DNA of 47,655 bases from an uncultured Sutterella sp. (GTDB lineage: Bacteria > Pseudomonadota > Gammaproteobacteria > Burkholderiales > Burkholderiaceae_F), in contig USCE01000002.1 in the NCBI GenBank assembly GCA_900553105.1, positions 1-47,655 of the forward strand, written 5' to 3'. The notes beneath the pieces are model-generated. The model was not told the origin of the DNA. It ran no database searches and was given only the letters and a program-made list of their open reading frames with translations. Numbering within the stretch: position 1 is the first letter of the stretch; every line of letters begins with the position of its first letter. The position numbers and the translations under genes were made by a program. This document shows positions 24,794-32,325 of this stretch, piece by piece.

Positions 24794-26071
24794 TTAGCGG
24801 TTTTGACCGTTTACAAGCTTGGCAAATTCCACAAAGATATTAAAGGCCGTCGGAAGGTTCTTTTCATCTTGGATGTCAAAGTCCGGACGGTGGTGTCCCT
24901 TGTGTTCGCAACCATAAAGGAAGAATGCCGCTTGACCGCCGTGTGAGGCCACGCGACGAATGTGCCAAGAGCAGTCTTCAGAGCCGGCAGCTCCATGATA
25001 GCGCGGCATCATCTTGATACCTTTAACATTACGCATAGCTTCTTCGAGCTTATCCATGGCAGGCGGGCAGAGCACGAGCGTGGAGGATTCTCCGACACGT
25101 TTGATATCAGCGGTGACTTGATAGGCTTTTTCAACGCCTTCGATGATGTGTTCGACGTTTTCAGCCATGAAGTCATTGACTTCTTGTGTTTGACCGCGAA
25201 CTTCCATTTGCATGACGGCATTGCGAGCAATGATGTTGCGACCTTCGCCTGCGACTAACTTGCCGACCGAAACTCGTGTGTCACCATCGCCGTGACGGGG
25301 AATTCCTTGAATCATCATAGTGGCGCAAGCGGCTGCAACCAAGGCATTGTGACCGAGGTGCGGAGCATTGCCAGCGTGAGCTTCTAAGCCCGTAAACGTG
25401 ATATCAAACTTGGTCGATGCTAAGAAGCCGCCGTCTTGTACGCAAACTTCGCCGCTCTTAAAAGCGCCGCCCACGTGACTGCCAACAAACCAATCGACGT
25501 CGTCCAAAATACCGGATTCGCTCATGGGGCGAGCACCTCGGACGCCTTCTTCGGCTGGTTGGAAAAGAATCTTAAATTTGCCGCAAAGCTCATCTTTGTG
25601 ATCCCAAAGCCAGTGAGCAACCGTTAAACCTACGGCGGTGTGACCGTCATGGCCGCAGGCGTGCATGAAGCCCGGGCGTTCGCTGGCAAAGCCGAGTCTA
25701 GCCGGTTCATGAGACGGGTCTTGAGATTCGCGAACGGGAAGAGCATCCATGTCACAGCGGAAAGCGGTCGTAGGACCAGGACGGCCCGTGTCGATAATGG
25801 CAACTGCGCCGGTGTAACCTTCAGTCTTATCAATGAAAGATTGCGGGACACCATGTTTGAGAGCGCGGTCAATGGCGTCTTTGACAAGCGTTTCATCACG
25901 ACCCATTACAAACTCTGTGTTGATGACTTTGGTACCGGTCAAATAGGGGATTCCCCATTGATCAAGGTGGCTACAGACGTGCCACATCGTTTCGAATTCT
26001 GTCCATCCTTCTTCGGGACGACGGTGCAACGTGCGGCGGGTTTGAATCATGTCTTGGATGTACTGACTCAT
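24794..26071 (-). CDS. AbgA-like M20D amidohydrolase (copy 3)
   Basis: 425 residues. The ATG at 26071 is preceded by AAGGAGC. Metal motifs: MHACGHDGH (136-144), FQPAEEGVRGARPM (170-183), SHVGGAF, and C-terminal CEHKGHHRPDFD. The GAAGSEDCSWHIRRV segment near residue 375 is the family's substrate-pocket loop. Cytoplasmic. No DcuC gene is directly attached to this copy; its only companion is gntR2. A 22-bp operator-like palindrome lies about 67-88 bp upstream of the start. Substrate class as for the other copies; not determinable from sequence. Confidence 0.85.
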   Translation of the reverse strand: MSQYIQDMIQTRRTLHRRPEEGWTEFETMWHVCSHLDQWGIPYLTGTKVINTEFVMGRDETLVKDAIDRALKHGVPQSFIDKTEGYTGAVAIIDTGRPGPTTAFRCDMDALPVRESQDPSHEPARLGFASERPGFMHACGHDGHTAVGLTVAHWLWDHKDELCGKFKILFQPAEEGVRGARPMSESGILDDVDWFVGSHVGGAFKSGEVCVQDGGFLASTKFDITFTGLEAHAGNAPHLGHNALVAAACATMMIQGIPRHGDGDTRVSVGKLVAGEGRNIIARNAVMQMEVRGQTQEVNDFMAENVEHIIEGVEKAYQVTADIKRVGESSTLVLCPPAMDKLEEAMRNVKGIKMMPRYHGAAGSEDCSWHIRRVASHGGQAAFFLYGCEHKGHHRPDFDIQDEKNLPTAFNIFVEFAKLVNGQNR

Positions 26072-26109
26072 TGTGAGCTCCTTAAATAGCAGTAACGACA
26101 GATAGGATG

Positions 26110-26115
26110 ATTGTA
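26110..26115 (-). promoter_or_regulatory. possible -10 element of abgA3
   Basis: TACAAT on the minus strand, about 38 bp upstream of the abgA3 ATG. No good -35 is seen at the right distance. The 22-bp palindrome occupies roughly -34 to -55 relative to the start this would give. Confidence 0.35.
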
Positions 26116-26137
26116 GAAGTGTTGAAAAAGAAAAGTG

Positions 26138-26159
26138 TGCAAAGAGTTAACTGTTTGCA
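26138..26159. promoter_or_regulatory. 22-bp palindrome with AGTTAACT core upstream of abgA3
   Basis: Arms TGCAAA (26138-26143) and TTTGCA (26154-26159) surround a G, the core AGTTAACT (26145-26152) and a G. Only the G:G pair breaks the symmetry. It is the longest version of the AGTTAACT site in this window and a strong candidate for a dimeric regulator such as GntR2. Confidence 0.65.
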
Positions 26160-26284
26160 TCCCTAAGAAAAACGAGAGGATTCTAAATGTTGACTCGGCC
26201 GATTTGTTTTTAGCATGAGTTCATTACATCATGTTAGATGCTATTGAGTTTGAGACTTTCCAGAGTGTTTGCTATTTAGAGAAG

Positions 26285-26496
26285 TCGGGCCACATAGAAG
26301 CCATCGGAAGTAAAAGCAATTCTGTCATCCCAATCGAATTGGGATCCTAGAAAACAGGACAATGCCTATAAGGGTATCCGTTCCCAATGAGTTCTTGCAA
26401 CTAGTGAAGATGACGGAAATAATCATTCCTGCCCCCTCCAGCTTTGACTTCAATCGCCAAAATATGGTCAAGTTTGTTGGTCATCAGAAAGTCAAT
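26285..26496 (-). pseudogene. relic of a DUF4143-type AAA ATPase C-terminus
   Basis: On the minus strand, 26496 to 26401 reads without interruption IDFLMTNKLDHILAIEVKAG and on to GGRNDYFRHLH, then meets stop codons. D-F-x(n)-I-E-V-K-A-G is the mark of the C-terminal domain of DUF4143 AAA ATPases. Downstream in the same frame GMTELLLLPMASMW resembles the family's final LPLY segment. In-frame stops lie on both sides, so it is a dead fragment. The remaining intergenic sequence from 26072 to 26614 has no gene. Confidence 0.5.
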
Positions 26497-26559
26497 CTAA
26501 AACGAATGGACTGTCAAATAAGGCGTGGATTGATATCTAACCAGCTGATTTTTTAGGAT

Positions 26560-26592
26560 AAAAAATCCCCCGATTTCTTCCGAAATCGGGGG
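26560..26592 (-). terminator. intrinsic terminator after the aminotransferase gene
   Basis: Perfect 11-bp stem CCCCCGATTTC (26567-26577)/GAAATCGGGGG (26582-26592) with a 4-nt loop. On the minus strand it is followed by a T run (A at 26560-26565). Confidence 0.92.
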
Positions 26593-26614
26593 CCTAGACG
26601 GCACCCAGTGTGGG

Positions 26615-27874
26615 CTAAGCGCCGGCAATCAGCTCTCGGATACGATCAACGCCTGTTTGCACAGTTCTCATATCCGGTCCATAGGAAAATCTCACCCAGT
26701 GACGCAAGGGTTCTTCAGCGGGCCGTGTACGGTAGGGACGAATGTCAAAGAAGTGTCCCGGCACGGTCATGACGTGCTTTTTCAAACAGGCGTGGAAAAA
26801 TGCATCAGCATCATTTAAGGGTGCCGGTAATTTTTCGACAGAACCCCAAATGTAGAAGGTTCCGCGGGGGGCATCGGCAACCGTGATGCCGGCAGATTTG
26901 AGCCCTTCCAGTAAGACGCGGCGCTTTTGTGCAAAATGAATGCGAAGAGCCTTCATGTCGCGAGAGACACGTTCAGGATCTAAAACTTGAAGTGCCGCAC
27001 GTTGCACCAACATGGATGGACCACCATCAACGGCACTGGCCGCACGATTGAGCTGTTCGATGATGTAGCTCGGCCCCACTGCCCAGCCGGCACGCCAGCC
27101 CGGGTACCTGAAACTCTTCGTGAGGCCGTCAAACACGACAACAGGGTCTTTTTCCACGTCTTCGACGTATTGCAACATGGAGACCGGACCACCGGCAGCA
27201 GAACCGTCTTCGTTATAAATGAAGTGTGAGTAAAACTCGTCGCTGCCCATCAAACAATTTTCACGACGAGCGCACTCTACGTACCTCTTCAAGACATCTC
27301 CTTCAATGACCTCTCCGGTCGGATTGCACGGATTGGAGAAGATGAATGCATCGATCTTTTCGTTATGAATGAATTGGGATAAACGTTCGGCCGATATGCG
27401 GAAGTGGTCTTTTTCGGTTGTATTGATAGGCAAAAGTACACAACGATTACGGATCCCGTGTAAATAGTCTTCGTAAGCCGTGTAATCGGGGTTTTTGTAT
27501 GCAATGCGACTGCCGTCAGCAAGAATCGTGTACAAACGAGTCAGGGCTAATCGGCCGCCGGCTGCAAAACTGATGTTTTCAGGCCCGTAGGGCATTTTGC
27601 CTTGACGATATTGAGTATTAATAAGGCGGGCAACGGCTTCTCGAACTTCCAAAGAGCCGCCGACGGGACCGTAAGCATGGTCTTCAGGGGCAAGCTCAAT
27701 CGTCATGATGCGCTCAGGGCTACCCGGCATTTCGCCCACTTCAGGCTGCCCTTGTCCGAGATTGCACCAATCGGGGTGCCCGTTGTAGTAGCCTAATTTG
27801 CTGGCTTCGTAAACGGCCCAAATTACTCCCATATACGGGACTTCTCGGACCATAGGAAAAGACTTTTCGTTCAC
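26615..27874 (-). CDS. class I/II pyridoxal-phosphate aminotransferase
   Basis: 419 residues. The start is GTG at 27874 with GAGGAG upstream. Fold-type I aminotransferase: NLGQGQPEVGE near the N-terminus, DHAYGPVGGSLEVREAVA, the FSNPCNPTGEVI cofactor motif, the SDEFYSHF strand, and the Schiff-base lysine in FDGLTKSFRYPGWRAGW. The C-terminal Arg that binds the substrate carboxylate is in HWVRFSYG. It shares an operon with the EamA exporter upstream (16-bp gap). In the island's context it could transaminate the amino acid freed by the hydrolases (inference). The amino-acid specificity is not readable. Confidence 0.87.
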   Translation of the reverse strand: MNEKSFPMVREVPYMGVIWAVYEASKLGYYNGHPDWCNLGQGQPEVGEMPGSPERIMTIELAPEDHAYGPVGGSLEVREAVARLINTQYRQGKMPYGPENISFAAGGRLALTRLYTILADGSRIAYKNPDYTAYEDYLHGIRNRCVLLPINTTEKDHFRISAERLSQFIHNEKIDAFIFSNPCNPTGEVIEGDVLKRYVECARRENCLMGSDEFYSHFIYNEDGSAAGGPVSMLQYVEDVEKDPVVVFDGLTKSFRYPGWRAGWAVGPSYIIEQLNRAASAVDGGPSMLVQRAALQVLDPERVSRDMKALRIHFAQKRRVLLEGLKSAGITVADAPRGTFYIWGSVEKLPAPLNDADAFFHACLKKHVMTVPGHFFDIRPYRTRPAEEPLRHWVRFSYGPDMRTVQTGVDRIRELIAGA

Positions 27875-27889
27875 AGCAATCTCCTCAAG

Positions 27890-28846
27890 CTAAACGGAAC
27901 TATCCAAAGCATAGCCGTTTGTGTTCGAGTTGTCTTTTTTATTGTTTGGTTTAACGGATTGCTGCTCGGAGCGCATCACAATGGTAAGACCGGTCAAGAT
28001 GATAACCAAACCGATAGCAGCCCATCCGTTGACATTTTCTCCGACAACGACAACGGCCAAAATGAAAGCGGTAACGGGTTCGAGTAAGCCTAAAGCAACA
28101 CAGGTGGAGACTTGAACTGTTTTCAGTGCCGTGCTGTAGAGCAGATAGGCCACACCGGTGACGATAAGACCGAGGTAAAGCACGACGATAAGATCTCTTG
28201 TAACAATCACGGGGATGCCGGACATGATCCAAGCGGCCGGAAGTGCTACGCACATTGCGGTGATAAACGTGTGCGTTGAGGCACGCAAGGGGCTGACTCG
28301 TTTGACAAGTTCCTTAGCCAGAAGCGAGTAACTTGAGTAACAAAGACCAGCGGCCAGACAAATGATAAATCCTGTAGCCGAGACGCTGATGCTGTCGGCT
28401 TGGGAGACCGCCATCCAGACGCCGCCCGTAATTGCGACCAGGACGCCGACGATCCAAAGAGGGGCTGGTTTTTTACGGAAAACAATAGTCTCGAGGATGC
28501 CGGCCCACACTGGAGCGGATCCGATAATTATGCAGGAGCCCAAGGCAACACCAGCCACTTTAACACCGGTGAAAAAGAGCATATTAAAAAATGCCATGGC
28601 AACGCCGGCCGCGACAACAAGTACACCATAGGATAGACGCGAATTCGGTGTAGTACTGAGATTGGAACTTGCCTTTGGTCCGATAAACGACAAGAAGCTA
28701 AAAAAGACGGCGGCAAACACCAAACGCAACGCCCCCACCCAAAAAGGTGTGAGAGTTTCTGGAGTGATGAACGTTTGGGCCGTTCCGGCACTACCCCACA
28801 AAATAGCAGCTATCGCCGCTAATAAAAGACCTTTGGCGGAAGTCAT
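27890..28846 (-). CDS. EamA/DMT-family transporter
   Basis: 318 residues, ten predicted membrane helices in two EamA repeats (about 5-145 and 155-295). Typical wording of the family: LAAIAAILWGSAGTAQTFI at the N-terminus, and the second repeat ending ALGLLEPVTAFILAVVVVGENVNGWAAIGLVIILTGL. The C-terminal tail is polar. Most EamA proteins export amino acids or related metabolites. It precedes the aminotransferase gene and is divergent from dcuC4, with a large palindrome between them. No ribosome site is obvious before the ATG at 28846. Confidence 0.87.
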   Translation of the reverse strand: MTSAKGLLLAAIAAILWGSAGTAQTFITPETLTPFWVGALRLVFAAVFFSFLSFIGPKASSNLSTTPNSRLSYGVLVVAAGVAMAFFNMLFFTGVKVAGVALGSCIIIGSAPVWAGILETIVFRKKPAPLWIVGVLVAITGGVWMAVSQADSISVSATGFIICLAAGLCYSSYSLLAKELVKRVSPLRASTHTFITAMCVALPAAWIMSGIPVIVTRDLIVVLYLGLIVTGVAYLLYSTALKTVQVSTCVALGLLEPVTAFILAVVVVGENVNGWAAIGLVIILTGLTIVMRSEQQSVKPNNKKDNSNTNGYALDSSV

Positions 28847-28885
28847 GGATGAAATAAATCTTTCAAAAAAGTTTTAGATGGGGGT

Positions 28886-28923
28886 ATTATACACAATATC
28901 TTCACATGAAGATACTTTGTGTA
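28886..28923. promoter_or_regulatory. 34-bp imperfect palindrome overlapping the eamA promoter
   Basis: Nested arms TACACAA (28890-28896)/TTGTGTA (28917-28923) and ATCTTCA (28898-28904)/TGAAGAT (28907-28913), symmetric around CA except for a 1- versus 3-base spacer. A perfect TATAAT on the minus strand (28891-28886) overlaps its edge, so binding here would control eamA-aminotransferase. It also lies upstream of dcuC4-abgA4-marR and is the best operator candidate for that operon's MarR protein. Confidence 0.55.
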
Positions 28924-29042
28924 AAGATAAATGAGATTGAATTTGCAACTTATGTTGTCCCAAGCATTGTCAGGGGCGAAATGATTGCGTATATTCACCC
29001 TTTTTATTTGTTTTTTAACTCTTTTTTCTTCCGGAGAGCGGG

Positions 29043-30410
29043 ATGATAGAACTTCTGATCAGCGTAGTAGCGCTAATATTGGCTGGTTGGGCCATTGCGA
29101 AAAACTATGATGCCAAGGTGGTGTTGTTTGCCACGGGCTTGGTGTTATTGGTGATTGCCGTTTTGATGGGATACCCTGCCGTTGCGGCAAAAGCCTCCTC
29201 GGGTTTAAATTGGGTAGATCCTTTTAAAGCGGTCAAGGATTTGTTTGTTCGCCAATATTCCAATGCCGGTCTCATTATTATGACGTTGTTCGGCTTTGCG
29301 GCCTATATGTCTCATATCGGCGCAAATGACATGGTCATTCGTGTGTTAAGTAAGCCCTTGGAGGGCATTCGTTCGCCTTATGTGCTCGTGCCGCTTGTTT
29401 TCTGGATCGGTACGATGCTCTCCATCATTATCCCGAGTGCTGCGTCTTTGGCTGTTATTTTGATGGCAACGCTTTATCCCGTGCTTCGTGCCGCGAAAAT
29501 GAGCGTACTTACTGCCGCCGGGGTGATTGCAACGACAGCTACGATTGTGCCCACGCCGTTGGGCGGTGACAATGTGGTGGCCGCCAGGGTGCTTGGTTTT
29601 GAGCACGTTGTGGACTACGTTTTCTACCACCATGCTCCGATTACGATTCCTGCCATCGTTGTCATGGGTATCGTGCACTTTTTCTGGCAAAAGTACATGG
29701 ATAACCGTCAAAAAGGTCATGAGTATGGCGAAATTGACGAAAGTAAGCTCAAGCATCGCGATTTGACTGGTGTGCCGGTTTGGTATGCTTTATTCCCTGT
29801 GTTACCTTTGATTTTGGTGTTCTTCTTCTGGTTCTTCTTTCGTCAAGCCAAAGTCGGTTTGGTGGAAATCACGCTCTTTAGCTTTGCTTTGGCTTTTGTC
29901 TGCGAATTGGCTCGTAAAGGCGGTGCTAAGCAAGGAATGAAGGATGCTAACCTCTTCTTCAAGGGCATGGGTGATGGCTTCTCGCAAGTGGTTGTGTTGA
30001 TTGTTGCCGCTTCTACGATGGTGGCAGGTCTTCGTGCCATGGGCTTAATTGACATGATCTCGGACTCAATCGCCGGGGTTGAAAATGCTGGCACCGGTAT
30101 GATGTTTGCCTTCTCGGGTATTACGGCGTTGATTACGTTTATCAGCGGTTCGGGCAATGCGGTTTTCTACAGCTTTATCGAATTGATTCCGCAAATTGCG
30201 GAAAAAGCCGGTATTGACCCGATCATGGTGGCTTTGCCGATGCAATGTACTTCCCACTTGTTTCGTGCAATCTCGCCCGTGTCTGCCGTGGTGATTATTG
30301 TGGCCGCTGCCGTGCGCGCCAATCCTCTTGAAGTGGTCAAGCGTACTGCTGTACCGATGCTTTCTGGTTTCTTTGCGGTTATGATCATCTCGTTCATCCG
30401 TTACGTGTAA
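29043..30410 (+). CDS. dcuC: DcuC-family C4-dicarboxylate carrier (long form, copy 4)
   Basis: 455 residues. It is closer to E. coli DcuC than the three short copies. Shared wording includes FGFAAYMSHIGANDMVIRVLSKPLEGI, the Ser/Pro loop IIPSAASLAVILMATLYPVL, FISGSGNAVFYSFIELIP and ISPVSAVVIIVAAAVRANPLEVVKRTAVPML. Polytopic inner-membrane protein. The ATG at 29043 has GGAG about 7 bp upstream. It starts the operon dcuC4-abgA4-marR (gaps 22 and 5 bp). In E. coli, DcuC works anaerobically in fumarate/succinate exchange. The operon context suggests a substrate linked to the AbgA reaction instead or as well (inference). Confidence 0.9.
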   Translation: MIELLISVVALILAGWAIAKNYDAKVVLFATGLVLLVIAVLMGYPAVAAKASSGLNWVDPFKAVKDLFVRQYSNAGLIIMTLFGFAAYMSHIGANDMVIRVLSKPLEGIRSPYVLVPLVFWIGTMLSIIIPSAASLAVILMATLYPVLRAAKMSVLTAAGVIATTATIVPTPLGGDNVVAARVLGFEHVVDYVFYHHAPITIPAIVVMGIVHFFWQKYMDNRQKGHEYGEIDESKLKHRDLTGVPVWYALFPVLPLILVFFFWFFFRQAKVGLVEITLFSFALAFVCELARKGGAKQGMKDANLFFKGMGDGFSQVVVLIVAASTMVAGLRAMGLIDMISDSIAGVENAGTGMMFAFSGITALITFISGSGNAVFYSFIELIPQIAEKAGIDPIMVALPMQCTSHLFRAISPVSAVVIIVAAAVRANPLEVVKRTAVPMLSGFFAVMIISFIRYV

Positions 30411-30432
30411 TTTGCCAAAAGGAGTTTTTGCC

Positions 30433-31722
30433 ATGACTTATCAAGAACCGATTAACCTTGATTGGTTGGTTGCCAAGCGTCGAGAAATCCATGCTTGGCC
30501 TGAAGCGGGATGGTGTGAGTTTGTTTCGAGTGCCCGTGTGATTAAGCACTTGGAAAGCTTGGGATGCTTTAAGGTTTTATGCGGTCGTGAGGTGGTTAAT
30601 GCCGACTTTATCCGCGGTGCGGTGGCTCGCCAAGTCAGTGCCGCCTGGGAGGCGGCTCAACACAAGGATATTGATCCGACCATTCTTGCTCGCTTGGACG
30701 GGGTAACCGGTGTTGTCGGTATCTTGGAAACCGGTCGCCCTGGTCCTGTTTTAGCCTATCGCTGCGAGTTGGACTGTGTGCCGGTAACCGAAACTGATGA
30801 TCCAGAACACATTCCGAACAAGGAAGGGTTTGCATCTAAGGTTCCCGGCATGATGCACGCTTGTGGTCACGATGGTCACCAAGCTGTGATGATGGGTTTG
30901 GCCTCTTGGCTTGCCGCCAACAAGGATCAATTGTGTGGTACCGTGAAGCTTATTTTTCAACCGGCCGAAGAAGGTGTTCGCGGTGCTCGTCCGGTGGCCG
31001 AAAGCGGTATTTTGGATGACGTTGATTACTTGTACTGCGGTCACTTGGGTTGTGACGTACCTGCCGGTGAAGTGGCTGTGGCACCGGAAAAATTCCTTTG
31101 CACGACAAAGGTTGACTTCCGTTTCAAAGGCACACCGTCTCACGCCGGCATGCAACCTGAAATGGGGCGCAATGCATTAATGGCTGCCTCTACCGCAAGC
31201 CTGGCACTGATGGGCTTACCCCGTCACGGTTTGGGCATGACGCGTGTGAATGTCGGATACTTGCGCGCCGGTGAAGGTCGTAACGTGATTGCATCGACGG
31301 CTGAAATGCAAGTCGAAGTGCGAGGAGAAACCGAAACCATTAACCAATGCATGTTTGACGAAGCGCTCGCTCGTGTAAACGGTGCAGCAGCCATGTTTGG
31401 TTGCACTGCTTCTTACGAAGTGATGGGCGAAGCCGTTGACTTTGTGGTTGACCAAGAAGTAGCCGATGACTTTATTGAGGCTGCTAAGGGTGCAGCTTAT
31501 TGCGACAAGATTGCGGACTACATGAATTTCAACGGGAGTGACGACGCAACGATTCTCATGCGTCGCGTGCAAAATAAGGGAGGCAAAGCCGGTTATGTGG
31601 TGATTGGATCGAATTTGCGAGCCGGCCATCATCAAGGAAAATTTGACTTTGAAGAGTTCCGTCTGCAAGAATTATTTGATATTTATCACAATCTTGCCGT
31701 CAAACACTTGGGAGTCAAGTAA
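30433..31722 (+). CDS. abgA: AbgA-like M20D amidohydrolase (copy 4)
   Basis: 429 residues from the ATG at 30433, preceded by AGGAG; a start seven codons upstream would place the ribosome site inside the gene. Of the four copies this is the closest to E. coli AbgA. It shares MMHACGHDGH (141-149), LIFQPAEEGVRGARPV and especially the C-terminal AGHHQGKFDFEEF, where E. coli AbgA has AGHHNEKFDFDE and copies 1-3 have an extra His/Asn-rich turn. E. coli AbgA forms a heterodimer with AbgB, but no AbgB is encoded here. Probable job: cleavage of p-aminobenzoyl-glutamate or a similar acyl-glutamate in the cytoplasm. Confidence 0.85.
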   Translation: MTYQEPINLDWLVAKRREIHAWPEAGWCEFVSSARVIKHLESLGCFKVLCGREVVNADFIRGAVARQVSAAWEAAQHKDIDPTILARLDGVTGVVGILETGRPGPVLAYRCELDCVPVTETDDPEHIPNKEGFASKVPGMMHACGHDGHQAVMMGLASWLAANKDQLCGTVKLIFQPAEEGVRGARPVAESGILDDVDYLYCGHLGCDVPAGEVAVAPEKFLCTTKVDFRFKGTPSHAGMQPEMGRNALMAASTASLALMGLPRHGLGMTRVNVGYLRAGEGRNVIASTAEMQVEVRGETETINQCMFDEALARVNGAAAMFGCTASYEVMGEAVDFVVDQEVADDFIEAAKGAAYCDKIADYMNFNGSDDATILMRRVQNKGGKAGYVVIGSNLRAGHHQGKFDFEEFRLQELFDIYHNLAVKHLGVK

Positions 31723-31727
31723 AACGA

Positions 31728-32258
31728 ATGCAGCTCTATAACGACAATTTGAAGGACTTTGTCGACTCTTTGGAAGAAGAGTGGAAGGCTCAAGTGCCTG
31801 AATTGTCCACGAAACCGATCTCGGTCGTGGCCCGTTTGGTGCGCATGAGCTACTACGTGGAACGTAAAGTCGGTGAGAATTTAAGCAAGTACGGCCTCAC
31901 GCGTGGAGAGTTCGAAGTGCTTGCTGTGCTCACTCGAAACCCGTTTACCAATATCACGCCGAAAATTTTGCAAACGAAGATTCTTATTACTTCGGGTGGG
32001 CTGTCCAATCGGATCCGTAAGCTTGAAGAAAAGGGACTCTTGGAGCGCATTCCCGATCGAGGCGATCGTCGTGGGGTGATTTTGAAAATTACGGATAAGG
32101 GCAGAGATTTAACGCTACAGGCCGTTAATTCGCACGTAGAAGTTGAGCGACAACTTTCCGCTTGTTTGAGTTCTGAAGAGCAAGAGCAAATTGCTCACTT
32201 GTTAAAGAAGATGATTATGTCTCAGCAACAAGAGCTCAATCAAAACAGTCTTCGCTAA
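31728..32258 (+). CDS. MarR-family transcriptional regulator
   Basis: 176 residues. The winged helix is central: LTRGEFEVLAVLTRNP, then LQTKILITSGGLSNRIRKLEEKGLLERIPDRGDRRGVILKITDKG (about 60-130). Dimerising helices lie at both ends. The ATG is 5 bp after the abgA4 stop, so it is translated with the operon. MarR proteins usually repress their own operon by binding a palindrome in its promoter; the 34-bp palindrome at 28890-28923 is the natural candidate. A phenolic ligand such as p-aminobenzoate would suit both the MarR family and an AbgA reaction (speculation). Confidence 0.88.
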   Translation: MQLYNDNLKDFVDSLEEEWKAQVPELSTKPISVVARLVRMSYYVERKVGENLSKYGLTRGEFEVLAVLTRNPFTNITPKILQTKILITSGGLSNRIRKLEEKGLLERIPDRGDRRGVILKITDKGRDLTLQAVNSHVEVERQLSACLSSEEQEQIAHLLKKMIMSQQQELNQNSLR

Positions 32259-32272
32259 GAGTAGTCGTTTGA

Positions 32273-32318
32273 GAAATGCAAAAGCCCTCGAAGAGAATTC
32301 GAGGGCTTTGTGCATTTC
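32273..32318. terminator. bidirectional hairpin between convergent marR and capA2
   Basis: Inner 12-bp stem AAAGCCCTCGAA (32281-32292)/TTCGAGGGCTTT (32298-32309). It is extended across one bulged G by GAAATGCA (32273-32280)/TGCATTTC (32311-32318). About 20 bp pair in all. The stem itself carries AAA/TTT ends but no long T run. Confidence 0.75.
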
Positions 32319-32325
32319 GATCCTA

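Noticed and set aside
24380..24946. 188-residue plus-strand frame
   Set aside because: It is the shadow of gntR2 and abgA3 on the opposite strand; no ribosome site and an odd composition.
26362..26556. 64-residue plus-strand frame in the 26.1-26.6 kb gap
   Set aside because: No ribosome site. The opposite strand explains the sequence better as a DUF4143 relic.
9195..31722. Classical aminobenzoyl-glutamate utilisation operon (abgABT)
   Set aside because: AbgB and AbgT are missing and the regulators are GntR and MarR, not the LysR-type AbgR.
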